From the NCBI RefSeq assembly GCF_006503695.1, contig NZ_SBIK01000015.1, positions 1 to 64,000 on the forward strand: a stretch of DNA of 64,000 nt, written 5' to 3'. Below, piece after piece: positions 30,476 to 40,603 of the stretch (positions within the stretch are counted from its first letter, which is position 1; each line of letters starts with the position of its first letter). The position numbers and the translations under genes were made by a program. The notes beneath the pieces are model-generated. The model did not search any database and had not been told where the DNA came from. It saw only the letters and a program-made list of their open reading frames with translations. Source of the stretch: Tepidiphilus succinatimandens (GTDB lineage: Bacteria > Pseudomonadota > Gammaproteobacteria > Burkholderiales > Rhodocyclaceae).

Positions 30476-31756
30476 ATGACGGAACTCGACCGCTACCTCG
30501 CCGACCTCGGCCGCGCCGCCCGCCAGGCCGCGCGCGCCATGGCCAAAGCCTCGACTCAGGCGAAGAACGCCGCCCTCCTTGCCGCGGCCGAAACGCTGCG
30601 GCGCCAGCGCGACGACGTGCTCGCCGCCAACGCCGCCGATCTCGCCGCCGCCCGCGAGGCGGGACTCTCCCCCGCGCTCATCGACCGCCTCACCCTGAGC
30701 GAGAAAGGGCTGGAGACGATGGCCAAAGGCGTGGCCCAGGTCGCGGCGCTGCCCGATCCCGTGGGCGAGATCGACGAAGTCAAGCGCCGCCCCAGCGGCA
30801 TCCAGGTCGGCAAGATGCGCGTGCCCCTGGGCGTGATCGGCATCATCTACGAAGCGCGCCCCAACGTCACGGCCGATGCCGCCGCCTTGTGCCTCAAGTC
30901 CGGTAACGCCGCCATCCTGCGCGGCGGCAAGGAAGCCCTGCAGAGCAACCAGGCGATCGCCCGCTGCATCCGCGCCGGGCTCGAAGCCGCCGGACTGCCG
31001 CTTGCCGCGGTGCAGCTCGTCCAGACCACCGAACGCGCGCTCGTCCCCCGGCTCGTCGCCTCACCCGAAGTGGTCGACGTCATCGTCCCGCGCGGCGGCA
31101 AGGGGTTGATCGAAGCGGTGATGAAAGACGCCCGCGTGCCGGTCATCAAGCACCTCGACGGCAACTGCCACGTCTACGTACACGCCGCCGCCGACCCGGC
31201 CAAGGTGCTCCCCATCGTCGAAAACGCCAAGACGCACCGCTACGGCGTGTGCAACGCCGCCGAGACGCTGCTGATCGACGAAGCGGTGGCCGAGCGCCAT
31301 CTCCCCGAGATCGGACGCATGTTCACCGGGCACGGCGTCGAAATGCGCTGCTGCCCGCGCGCGCTCACCCTGCTGCAGCGCCACGGCCTGCCCGCGGCGC
31401 TCCTCAAAGCCGCCACCGAGGAAGACTGGCGCGAAGAATACCTCGCCCCCATCATCGCCATCCGCGTCGTTGCCGACCTCGACGAGGCGATCGAGCACAT
31501 CGAACGCTACGGTTCGCATCACACCGACGCCATCCTCACCGAAGACTACGCCGCCGCGATGCGCTTCCTGCGCGAAGTCGACTCCGCCTCGGTGATGGTC
31601 AACGCCTCCACGCGCTTCGCCGACGGTTTCGAATACGGGCTCGGCGCCGAGATCGGCATCTCCACCGACAAGATCCACGCCCGCGGCCCGGTCGGGCTCG
31701 AGGGGCTCACCAGCCAGAAATGGATCGTGCTCGGCCAAGGCGAGATCCGGCGCTGA
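30476..31756 (+). CDS. proA: gamma-glutamyl phosphate reductase
   Basis: ProA makes glutamate-5-semialdehyde, the second step of proline synthesis. The 426-residue aldehyde-dehydrogenase-fold protein has '[19 protein letters not shown]' for cofactor binding, the nucleophile Cys in '[11 protein letters not shown]', and '[10 protein letters not shown]' at the C-terminus. It is 25 bp after holA. Confidence 0.97.
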   Translation: MTELDRYLADLGRAARQAARAMAKASTQAKNAALLAAAETLRRQRDDVLAANAADLAAAREAGLSPALIDRLTLSEKGLETMAKGVAQVAALPDPVGEIDEVKRRPSGIQVGKMRVPLGVIGIIYEARPNVTADAAALCLKSGNAAILRGGKEALQSNQAIARCIRAGLEAAGLPLAAVQLVQTTERALVPRLVASPEVVDVIVPRGGKGLIEAVMKDARVPVIKHLDGNCHVYVHAAADPAKVLPIVENAKTHRYGVCNAAETLLIDEAVAERHLPEIGRMFTGHGVEMRCCPRALTLLQRHGLPAALLKAATEEDWREEYLAPIIAIRVVADLDEAIEHIERYGSHHTDAILTEDYAAAMRFLREVDSASVMVNASTRFADGFEYGLGAEIGISTDKIHARGPVGLEGLTSQKWIVLGQGEIRR

Positions 31757-32670
31757 ACGAGACGGCCGAGCCCCTCGCGCCGGCGCTGGAAGCCTCGCTC
31801 GACGCCTTCGTGCAGACTCTTTGGCTCGAAGAAGGGCTCGCGCCGGCCACCCTCGCCGCCTACCGCAGCGACCTCAGCCAGTTTTTCCTCTGGGCCCAGC
31901 GCGCCGGGCTCGACCCGCGCGCCGCGGGCAGCGCCGAGCTCCTCTCCTATCTCGCCGACTTCAGCCGCCGCAACAAGGCCACCAGCCAGCGGCGGCTGCT
32001 CGCGAGCTGGCGGCGCTACTACCACTGGCTGCTGCGTGAAGGCGCCATCGCCCGCGACCCCACCGCCACCCTGCAGCCGCCGCTGCTGCCGCCGCGTCGC
32101 CCCAAGACGCTCACCGAAATAGACGTGGAGCGCCTGCTTGCCGCCCCCGACGTCACCACGCCGCTCGGGCTTCGCGACAAAGCCATGCTCGAAGTGCTCT
32201 ACGCCACGGGACTGCGCGTGAGCGAACTCGTGGGCTTGCAGACGCACCAGATCGAGCGCAACGAAGGCTGGCTGCGCGTGCTCGGCAAAGGCAACAAAGA
32301 GCGGCTCGTTCCTCTGGGTGAAGAAGCCGCCTCCTGGCTCGAACGCTATTGGCAGGAAGCGCGCCCCGTGCTTCTCAATGGAAAGCGGGAAGAGACCCTT
32401 TTCCTCAACCGCCACGGCCAAGCCATGACGCGGCAACGCTGCTGGCAGATCATCAAGGAACATGCGCTTCGCTGCGGCATTGCCCCAGAACGCCTCTCCC
32501 CCCATACCCTGCGCCACGCCTTTGCCACCCATTTGCTCGATCACGGCGCCGACCTTCGCGCCGTGCAATTGCTCCTGGGGCACGCCGATATTTCCACCAC
32601 CCAAATCTATACCCACATCGCCCGAGCCCGTCTGGAAGCCCTTTATCGCCAGCATCATCCCAGAGCATGA
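31753..32670 (+). CDS. xerD: site-specific tyrosine recombinase XerD
   Basis: XerD resolves chromosome dimers at dif with XerC. All catalytic residues are present (numbering from the CTG start): Arg155 in '[10 protein letters not shown]', Lys179, His251 and Arg254 in '[10 protein letters not shown]', His277 in 'LGHADIST', and Tyr286. The N-terminal SAM-like core-binding domain (about 13-95) is complete. There is no ATG, GTG or TTG ahead of that domain in this frame. The best start is a CTG at 31753 overlapping the proA stop (CTGA); an internal GTG at about residue 20 is the alternative and would still keep most of the domain. Confidence 0.92.
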   Translation: MNETAEPLAPALEASLDAFVQTLWLEEGLAPATLAAYRSDLSQFFLWAQRAGLDPRAAGSAELLSYLADFSRRNKATSQRRLLASWRRYYHWLLREGAIARDPTATLQPPLLPPRRPKTLTEIDVERLLAAPDVTTPLGLRDKAMLEVLYATGLRVSELVGLQTHQIERNEGWLRVLGKGNKERLVPLGEEAASWLERYWQEARPVLLNGKREETLFLNRHGQAMTRQRCWQIIKEHALRCGIAPERLSPHTLRHAFATHLLDHGADLRAVQLLLGHADISTTQIYTHIARARLEALYRQHHPRA

Positions 32671-32679
32671 AAAGAGCCC

Positions 32680-32707
32680 TTTCCAAGAACGAAATATTGG
32701 CTATAAT
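32680..32707 (+). promoter_or_regulatory. sigma-70 promoter of the H-NS-like gene
   Basis: A TATAAT box (32702-32707) lies 32 bp before the start codon, with a weak -35 (TTTCCA, 32680-32685) 16 bases upstream. It starts only about 10 bp after the xerD stop. Confidence 0.6.
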
Positions 32708-32739
32708 AGCGGCTTCATCCACTCCATTTGAAAAACATC

Positions 32740-33063
32740 ATGGATCTCACCTCGCTCACGATCGAAGAACTCGAACAGCTCAAGAAAGACATCGACCACG
32801 AATTCGAACGGCGCCGCCGCGAAGCCCGGGCCCAATTCAAAGCCCGAGTCACCCAGCTCGCCAAAGAAATGGGCATCTCGCTGGACGAAGCCCTGGGGCT
32901 TCTGAAAGGAGAAAAAAAGGAACGGGATTCCGGCAAAAAACCGCCCAAATACCGCCACCCCGAAAATCCCAACATCACCTGGAACGGCCACGGCCGCGCG
33001 CCCAAATGGTTCACCGAGTGGACAAATTCCGGCCGTTCCGCCGAAGAACTCGAAATCAAATGA
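32740..33063 (+). CDS. H-NS-family nucleoid protein
   Basis: The 107-residue protein has an N-terminal coiled coil for oligomerisation (about 1-45, 'EELEQLKKDIDHEFERRRRE'). The C-terminal DNA-binding domain (about 62-107) has the 'YRHPENPNITWNGHGRAPKW' pattern of beta-proteobacterial H-NS/MvaT-like proteins. Such proteins coat and silence AT-rich DNA; the very AT-rich glycosyltransferase gene at 43900-46441 would be a natural target. It is monocistronic with its own promoter and terminator. Confidence 0.93.
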   Translation: MDLTSLTIEELEQLKKDIDHEFERRRREARAQFKARVTQLAKEMGISLDEALGLLKGEKKERDSGKKPPKYRHPENPNITWNGHGRAPKWFTEWTNSGRSAEELEIK

Positions 33064-33081
33064 TCGCCTGAAGCGCTCGAT

Positions 33082-33107
33082 CCGCCGGCTCCCGCCGGCG
33101 GTTTTTC
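33082..33107 (+). terminator. Rho-independent terminator of the H-NS-like gene
   Basis: The CCGCCGG/CCGGCGG stem is followed by TTTTTCTTT, just past the stop codon. Confidence 0.85.
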
Positions 33108-33117
33108 TTTCTGCTTT

Positions 33118-33474
33118 TCACCCCACATCCCGCCTCCGTTCCAAGAGGATTCCCACGTTCTTCACCTCCGGGCGCACGCCAATCTTGGCGATCTTCACGC
33201 GTACCCAGGAAGCGTCGAATTCGGCAAAAAGCATCCCAACCAGATGCTCCCCCAGCCGCTCGAGCAAACGGAAATGCCGTCCGGCAAGCTCCTCCTTCAC
33301 CCGGTCGATCACGCGGGCGTAATCGATCGTCGTCGCCAACTCATCGCCTCGCCCGGCCTCGGGCGGAATGCCCAGACTCAAGTCGATCGTCAAGGACTGC
33401 GGCGCCACCTGCTCGCGCGCATACACCCCCACCCGCGCCTCTACCCGCAGCCCCTCGATGAAGATACTGTCCAT
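33118..33474 (-). CDS. folB: dihydroneopterin aldolase
   Basis: FolB cleaves 7,8-dihydroneopterin in folate synthesis. The 118-residue protein starts 'MDSIFIEGLRVEARVGVYAR' and has 'TIDYARVIDRV' and the late 'RLLERLGEHL' segments of the family; 'KIAKIGVRPEVKNVGILLER' closes it. It is divergent from plsY. Confidence 0.93.
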   Translation of the reverse strand: MDSIFIEGLRVEARVGVYAREQVAPQSLTIDLSLGIPPEAGRGDELATTIDYARVIDRVKEELAGRHFRLLERLGEHLVGMLFAEFDASWVRVKIAKIGVRPEVKNVGILLERRRDVG

Positions 33475-33554
33475 CTTTCCTTCCTTCTTCGCCGTTGCAA
33501 CGCCCCCGTCAAAGCTGGGGTAAACTAAGATACTTTCCTCCGGATCATCGCACG

Positions 33555-34178
33555 ATGCCCAAGATCCTGCTTCTCGTCCTGATGGGCTACGCGATCGGCT
33601 CGATTCCCTTCGCCATCCTCGCAAGCCGCCTCTTTCGCCTGCCCGATCCGCGCTCCTACGGCTCGGGCAACCCCGGCGCCACCAACGTGCTGCGCAGCGG
33701 CCACAAGGCCGCGGCGCTCTTCACGCTCGCAGGCGACGCCGCCAAAGGCTGGTTCGCCGTCTGGCTCGTGCATCGGCTGGGCGCGGACGTCACGGTCGCC
33801 GCGCTCGCCGGGCTCGCCGCCTTCCTCGGGCACGTCTACAGCCTCTTCCTGCGCTTTCGCGGCGGCAAGGGCGTCGCCACGGCGCTGGGCGTCCTCGCCG
33901 GCCTGCAGCCGGCACTCGCGCTTGCCGTGGCCGGCATCTGGCTCGTCGTCGCCTTCGTCACCCGCTACTCGTCGCTCGCCGCCCTCACTGCCGCTGCCGG
34001 GGCCCCTTTCCTCGCCCTGCTGCTCGACCTACCCCGTGAAGTCATCCTCGTCATCGCTGCCATGTCGGCCGTCCTCTTCTGGCGACACCGACGCAACATC
34101 CGCCAGCTGCTCAACGGCACCGAACCCAAATTCGGCCGCGGACGGCCCCAACGCAAGCCCCCGGCCGATCACCCCTGA
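33555..34178 (+). CDS. plsY: acyl-phosphate:glycerol-3-phosphate acyltransferase PlsY
   Basis: PlsY performs the first acylation in phospholipid synthesis. The 207-residue inner-membrane protein has about five hydrophobic helices and the family motifs '[12 protein letters not shown]' (about 36-47) and '[12 protein letters not shown]'. It is next to folB and tsaD, a common proteobacterial cluster. It overlaps the 3' end of convergent tsaD by 10 bp. Confidence 0.96.
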   Translation: MPKILLLVLMGYAIGSIPFAILASRLFRLPDPRSYGSGNPGATNVLRSGHKAAALFTLAGDAAKGWFAVWLVHRLGADVTVAALAGLAAFLGHVYSLFLRFRGGKGVATALGVLAGLQPALALAVAGIWLVVAFVTRYSSLAALTAAAGAPFLALLLDLPREVILVIAAMSAVLFWRHRRNIRQLLNGTEPKFGRGRPQRKPPADHP

Positions 34179-35188
34179 CGAAGCCCCTCCAGCGCCCAGC
34201 GCGGACGCACCTCGATGCGACGGTCCCATTTCACCTCTGCCCCCGCTTCCAGCCGCAGCGCCGCCGCAAAAGCGATCATCGCCCCGTTGTCGGTGCATAG
34301 CGCCACGTCCGGATAGAACACCGCAAACCCCTGTTTCGCGCCGGCCTCGGCCAGCATTTCGCGCAGACGGCGATTCGCCCCGACCCCGCCGGCCACGACC
34401 ACGCGCCTCAAACCCGCCGCGCGCACGGCCGCCACCGTCTTCGTCACCAGCACCTCCACCACCGCCTCCTGGAAAGCAGCCGCCAGATCCGCCGCATACT
34501 CCGCTCGCCAGTCGGGCGAACCCACTTTCAGCGCCACTGCGGTCTTCAGGCCGCTGAAGCTGAAGTCCAGCGTCGGCGCATGCAGCAAGGGGCGCGGCAA
34601 GGCAAAGCGCGTGGGATCTCCCCGTTCGGCGAGCGCCGCCAACGCCGGCCCGCCCGGATAGCCCAGACCCAACAGCTTCGCCGTCTTGTCGAACGCCTCT
34701 CCGGCCGCATCGTCGATTGTCTCGCCCAGCAGGCGGTAATCCCCCACCGCCTCGACGGCCATCAACTGCGTATGCCCGCCCGAGACGAGCAAGGCGAGAA
34801 ACGGGAACTCCGGCCGCGGCTCGGTCAGAAGCGGCGAGAGCAGATGCCCTTCGAGATGGTGCACCGGCAACGTCGGCTTGTTCAGGGCCAATGCCAGGCT
34901 CTCCGCGAAACTCGCCCCCACCAGCAGGGCCCCCGCCAATCCTGGCCCGGCCGTATAGGCGATCACGTCGAGCTCCGTCCAATCCATGCGCCCATCGGCC
35001 ATCACCTCGCGCACCAGCGCCGGCAAGCGCCGCACGTGATCCCGCGACGCCAATTCCGGCACGACGCCCCCGTAGGTCGCATGCATCTGCGCCTGCGTAT
35101 GCAGGCGATGCGCGAGCAAGCCTCGCTCCGTCTCATAGAGCGCCACGCCCGTTTCGTCGCATGAAGATTCGATCCCGAGAATACGCAC
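34169..35188 (-). CDS. tsaD: tRNA threonylcarbamoyltransferase TsaD
   Basis: TsaD transfers threonylcarbamoyl to A37 of ANN-decoding tRNAs, together with TsaB and TsaE. The metal-binding histidines 'HLEGH' fall at 111 and 115, the usual positions when translation starts at the GTG at 35188. That GTG gives the canonical '[17 protein letters not shown]' start and 339 residues. 'LVSGGHTQL' and '[15 protein letters not shown]' are also present. Upstream open sequence is not conserved in character. Confidence 0.96.
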   Translation of the reverse strand: MRILGIESSCDETGVALYETERGLLAHRLHTQAQMHATYGGVVPELASRDHVRRLPALVREVMADGRMDWTELDVIAYTAGPGLAGALLVGASFAESLALALNKPTLPVHHLEGHLLSPLLTEPRPEFPFLALLVSGGHTQLMAVEAVGDYRLLGETIDDAAGEAFDKTAKLLGLGYPGGPALAALAERGDPTRFALPRPLLHAPTLDFSFSGLKTAVALKVGSPDWRAEYAADLAAAFQEAVVEVLVTKTVAAVRAAGLRRVVVAGGVGANRRLREMLAEAGAKQGFAVFYPDVALCTDNGAMIAFAAALRLEAGAEVKWDRRIEVRPRWALEGLRQG

Positions 35189-35250
35189 GCCACGTCCTTG
35201 CGCAAAAACGGAAATTGTACCTTCGGGCGTCTCGAATGACCAAAACCGCC

Positions 35251-35279
35251 TTGCCAGCCATCTGCTCAACCTCTATAAT
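35251..35279 (+). promoter_or_regulatory. sigma-70 promoter of rpsU-dnaG-rpoD
   Basis: TTGCCA (35251-35256), a 17-bp spacer and TATAAT (35274-35279) form a near-consensus promoter 38 bp before rpsU, between divergent tsaD and rpsU. Confidence 0.8.
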
Positions 35280-35317
35280 GCGAGTTTTCGTATCATCCAT
35301 TCGAATCGAGGATCGAG

Positions 35318-35530
35318 ATGCCCGGTATCCGCGTCAAAGAAAACGAACCCGTTGAAGTCGCCGTGCGCCGCTTCAAGCGCACGGTCGAAAAAGCTGGTGT
35401 CCTCACCGAGCTGCGCAAACGCGAGTTCTATGAAAAGCCCACCGCCGAGCGCAAGCGCAAGCGCGCCGCCGCGATCAAGCGCTATCAAAAGCGCCTGCGC
35501 AGCCAAATGTTGCCGCCCAAGATGTATTGA
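35318..35530 (+). CDS. rpsU: 30S ribosomal protein S21
   Basis: The 70-residue basic protein starts '[20 protein letters not shown]' and ends in a Lys/Arg-rich helix, as expected for S21. It opens the classical macromolecular-synthesis operon rpsU-dnaG-rpoD. The 132-bp gap to dnaG contains a GGCTG...CAGCC hairpin (35540-35565), where Escherichia coli also has a partial terminator. Confidence 0.97.
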   Translation: MPGIRVKENEPVEVAVRRFKRTVEKAGVLTELRKREFYEKPTAERKRKRAAAIKRYQKRLRSQMLPPKMY

Positions 35531-35662
35531 TGGAATTCAGGCTGGGGCGGCGCTGCGCGTCAGCCCCTGTTTCGCCTCTGCTGCCGTGACCCGCTCCCTC
35601 GTCCGGCACCGTCCTCATCCAAGAACGCCGATCGCCCGACGTCTGACGTTGGTCGTCCGGCC

Positions 35663-37492
35663 ATGATCCCGCGCGACTTCATCGACGAGCTGCTCGCCCG
35701 CGTCGACCTGGTCGACGTCGTCGGCAAGCGCCTCAAGCTCAAGAAATCCGGCGCCAACTACTTCGCCTGCTGCCCCTTCCACGGCGAAAAAACGCCCTCC
35801 TTCTCCGTCTCGCCCGCCCGGCAGTTCTACCACTGCTTCGGCTGCGGCGCGCACGGCACCGCCATCACCTTCCTCATGGAATACGAAGGGCTGGGCTTCG
35901 TCGAGGCGGTGGAAGCACTCGCTGCCGAAACGGGAATGCAGGTGCCGCGCGCCCAAGGCACACTCTCCGCCGCCGAAGCCGCACAGCAAAAAAGCGAGCG
36001 CCAGCTCCTGCTGGAAGCGCACGCCAAAGCGGCCGACTTCTACCGCCGCAGCCTCGAGCGCAGCCCCAAAGCCCGCGCCTACCTCGAACAGCGTGGCATC
36101 CTTCCCGCCACCGCCGAGCGTTTCGGCCTGGGCTACGCCCCGCCCGAATGGCAGGCACTCTCTGCCGTCTTCCCCCACTACGGCGAGCCGCTGCTTGAAA
36201 AAGCCGGCCTCGTCATCGCCAACCCCGACAGCGGCAAACGCTACGACCGCTTCCGCGACCGTCTCATCTTCCCCATTCACGACCGGCAGGGGAAGATCAT
36301 CGCCTTCGGCGGGCGCAGCCTCGACGGCGGCGAACCGAAGTACCTCAACTCCCCCGAGACCCCCCTCTTCGAGAAAGGCCGCACGCTCTACGGCCTGGCG
36401 CTCGCACGCGACGGGATCCGCGAGGCGGGCTTTGCCCTGGTCACCGAAGGCTACGTCGACGTCATCATGCTCGCCCAGCACGGCCTCACCAACGCCGTCG
36501 CGGCGCTGGGCACCGCCACCACCGGCGAGCACGTGCGCACGCTGCTCGCACTCACCGACCACGTCGTCTTCTGTTTCGATGGCGACGAAGCCGGCCGCCG
36601 CGCCGCCTGGCGCGCCCTGGAAAACTCCCTCGAAGCGCTCAAGGACGACAGCCGCCTGCGTTTCGTCTTCCTCCCTCCCGAACACGACCCCGACAGCTTC
36701 GTGCGCGCGAACGGCGCCGACGCCTTCCGTGCCCTCATCGCCGACGCGGCCAAACCGCTCACCACGTACCTCTTCGACGAACTCACGCGGGACGAAGACC
36801 TGCACACCGCCGAAGGACGCGCCCGGCTCGCCCACCTCGCCAAGCCGCTGATCGCCAAAATCCGCGCCCCCATGCTGCGTCTGCAGCTAGAAAAGGAACT
36901 TGCCGATCGCACCGGGCTCGCCATCGAAACCCTGCACGAGTGGATTCCGCCCGCAGAAGCCGCCCCCCCTTCCTCGCCCCGGGCGGCACCGCCGCGCCGC
37001 GCCCGCCCGCCCGCCCGCCGCGCCCCTCTGCCGCTCGCCGCGCTGCTGCTGCGGCTACTCATCGCCCATCCGCTGCTCGCCGCCCGGCTCCCGGTCGAAC
37101 TCCTGCCACTCGACGAGCCCGAACCCGAATGGCGCGCCTGCGCCGCGCTCATCGACGCCATCGAAGTCGGCACGCTCGATGCGAGCGCCACCCCCGCCAT
37201 CCTCGTCGAGCACTTCCGCAGCAGCGAGCATGGCGAAGCATTCTCCCGCCACGCCGCGGCGCTCCTCGAAGAAACGCACTCCTGGGAAGACGCCGAATCC
37301 ACCCTGAACGACGTCGTACACACCCTGCGCCGCCGCCGCCTCGAGCGCGAGATCGATTCCCTCATCGCCCTCGGCCGCCAGCGCAAGCTCACGCCAGAGG
37401 AAACCCTGCGCATCGGCGAACTTTTGCGCGAGAAAGCCCGTCTCACCCCCGTCGGCACCTTGGGTACGCTTCCCGCTCCCCAACCTCCCTAG
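35663..37492 (+). CDS. dnaG: DNA primase
   Basis: DnaG lays RNA primers for replication. The 609-residue protein has the N-terminal zinc finger (Cys37, His40, Cys58, Cys61), the central TOPRIM catalytic domain with 'VTEGYVDVIML' and 'FDGDEAGRRAA', and a Pro/Arg-rich linker (about 430-460). The C-terminal DnaB-binding domain follows. It is the second gene of the rpsU operon. Confidence 0.97.
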   Translation: MIPRDFIDELLARVDLVDVVGKRLKLKKSGANYFACCPFHGEKTPSFSVSPARQFYHCFGCGAHGTAITFLMEYEGLGFVEAVEALAAETGMQVPRAQGTLSAAEAAQQKSERQLLLEAHAKAADFYRRSLERSPKARAYLEQRGILPATAERFGLGYAPPEWQALSAVFPHYGEPLLEKAGLVIANPDSGKRYDRFRDRLIFPIHDRQGKIIAFGGRSLDGGEPKYLNSPETPLFEKGRTLYGLALARDGIREAGFALVTEGYVDVIMLAQHGLTNAVAALGTATTGEHVRTLLALTDHVVFCFDGDEAGRRAAWRALENSLEALKDDSRLRFVFLPPEHDPDSFVRANGADAFRALIADAAKPLTTYLFDELTRDEDLHTAEGRARLAHLAKPLIAKIRAPMLRLQLEKELADRTGLAIETLHEWIPPAEAAPPSSPRAAPPRRARPPARRAPLPLAALLLRLLIAHPLLAARLPVELLPLDEPEPEWRACAALIDAIEVGTLDASATPAILVEHFRSSEHGEAFSRHAAALLEETHSWEDAESTLNDVVHTLRRRRLEREIDSLIALGRQRKLTPEETLRIGELLREKARLTPVGTLGTLPAPQPP

Positions 37493-37597
37493 AAGCGACG
37501 CCGGGTGTCGAAGCTGCTATAACAAAAAAGCAAGCCGCCCGATGTGCGGCGAGTCGTTTATAATCGTTGGTTTTTCCGGGAAAAACACGCTGCTGCC

Positions 37598-39634
<2,037 letters not shown>

Positions 39635-39651
39635 AGCCTCTCACCGCCTCG

Positions 39652-39677
39652 GCCCCGCCCTCTGGGCGGGGCTTTTT
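39652..39677 (+). terminator. Rho-independent terminator of rpoD
   Basis: A 9-bp perfect GC stem (GCCCCGCCC-tct-GGGCGGGGC) is followed by five T's. It ends the rpsU-dnaG-rpoD operon 21 bp before the tRNA gene. Confidence 0.92.
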
Positions 39678-39698
39678 CATGCGATAATCTTCGCTGCT

Positions 39699-39771
<73 letters not shown>

Positions 39772-40003
39772 TCAAGAAAATCAATAAGTTACTGCTTCGT
39801 CGTCATACTCGAAAATCTGCCGCGTACGTGCAGTGTACCTCTCGGGTAGGGAGAGGACGGTTGAACCCATGGTTCGCTTCGATCACACCCGCTGCCACCT
39901 CGTACCGCACCATCCTCCCGTTATGAGCCCACCCTCTTGCACGCATGCACGCAATGCGTTATAGTTGTACAGTAAATCGCACAATAGAAGCAGGGCTCTC
40001 GTC
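39772..40003. other. gene-free stretch after tRNA-Ile2
   Basis: I see no convincing gene here. Apart from the yefM promoter and operator at its right end (39937-39971), no repeat of the tRNA 3' end and no integrase fragment is visible. It is the left edge of the accessory region. Confidence 0.5.
39937..39971 (+). promoter_or_regulatory. yefM-yoeB promoter with TGTACA operator core
   Basis: TTGCAC (39937-39942) and TATAGT (39960-39965) are exactly 17 bp apart. The hexamer TGTACA (39966-39971) follows the -10 box directly, over the expected start site. TGTACA is the known core of the YefM-YoeB autorepression operator in E. coli. Confidence 0.75.
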
Positions 40004-40261
40004 ATGCGCGTAGTGAATTTCTCTGAGGCACGAAACAACCTTAAAAAGGTGATCGATCAGGTCATCGACGATGCCGACTACACGGTCATCACACGCCGGG
40101 ATGCCCCCGATGCGGTGGTGATGTCGCTGGACACATTCAACGGCCTGATGGAAACTGTCCATCTGCTGAAATCGCCTGCCAATGCGGCACACCTGGCCCG
40201 CTCGATTGAGCAGTACCGCCAGGGACAGGTGAAGCAGCAGGACCTGGTCGATGCCCAGTGA
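40004..40261 (+). CDS. yefM: YefM/Phd-family antitoxin
   Basis: The 85-residue protein has the Phd/YefM DNA-binding N-terminal domain ('VVNFSEARNNLKKVIDQV' and 'YTVITRRDAPDAVVMS'), and a C-terminal helix that neutralises the toxin. It autorepresses the operon together with the toxin. Its stop overlaps the toxin start by 11 bp, the usual coupling that keeps antitoxin in excess. Confidence 0.93.
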   Translation: MRVVNFSEARNNLKKVIDQVIDDADYTVITRRDAPDAVVMSLDTFNGLMETVHLLKSPANAAHLARSIEQYRQGQVKQQDLVDAQ

Positions 40262-40529
40262 AGACAAGCTACTGAAGCTCACCTGGACCCTGGCCGCCTG
40301 GGAGGATTACGAATACTGGCAAAGCCAGGACCGCAAGACGCTCAAGCGCATCAATGCCCTGATCAAGGACTGCCTGCGCCACCCATTCGAAGGCATCGGC
40401 AAACCCGAACCTCTCAAGGAAACCCTTTCGGGCTTCTGGTCGCGGCGCATTGACGATACCCACCGGCTGGTCTACTGCGTGGATGCGCAGGCCCTGGTAG
40501 TGATTGCTTGTCGTTACCACTACCAGTAA
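40251..40529 (+). CDS. yoeB: YoeB-family ribosome-dependent mRNA interferase toxin
   Basis: The 92-residue RelE-fold toxin cleaves mRNA in the ribosomal A site. The catalytic residues of YoeB are all present: Glu in 'GKPEPLK', Arg in 'HRLVY', and the His-Tyr of the C-terminal 'CRYHYQ'. One extra Gln follows the Tyr that is normally last. The N-terminus is a few residues longer than in E. coli. The toxin therefore looks active. Confidence 0.93.
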   Translation: MPSEDKLLKLTWTLAAWEDYEYWQSQDRKTLKRINALIKDCLRHPFEGIGKPEPLKETLSGFWSRRIDDTHRLVYCVDAQALVVIACRYHYQ

Positions 40530-40603
40530 CCAAGTAAACCAAAACACCCACTTATTGCCCTATCCCCTGGGGCATGCTGCGCCCCAGACCCATGGGCAAC
40601 TCA

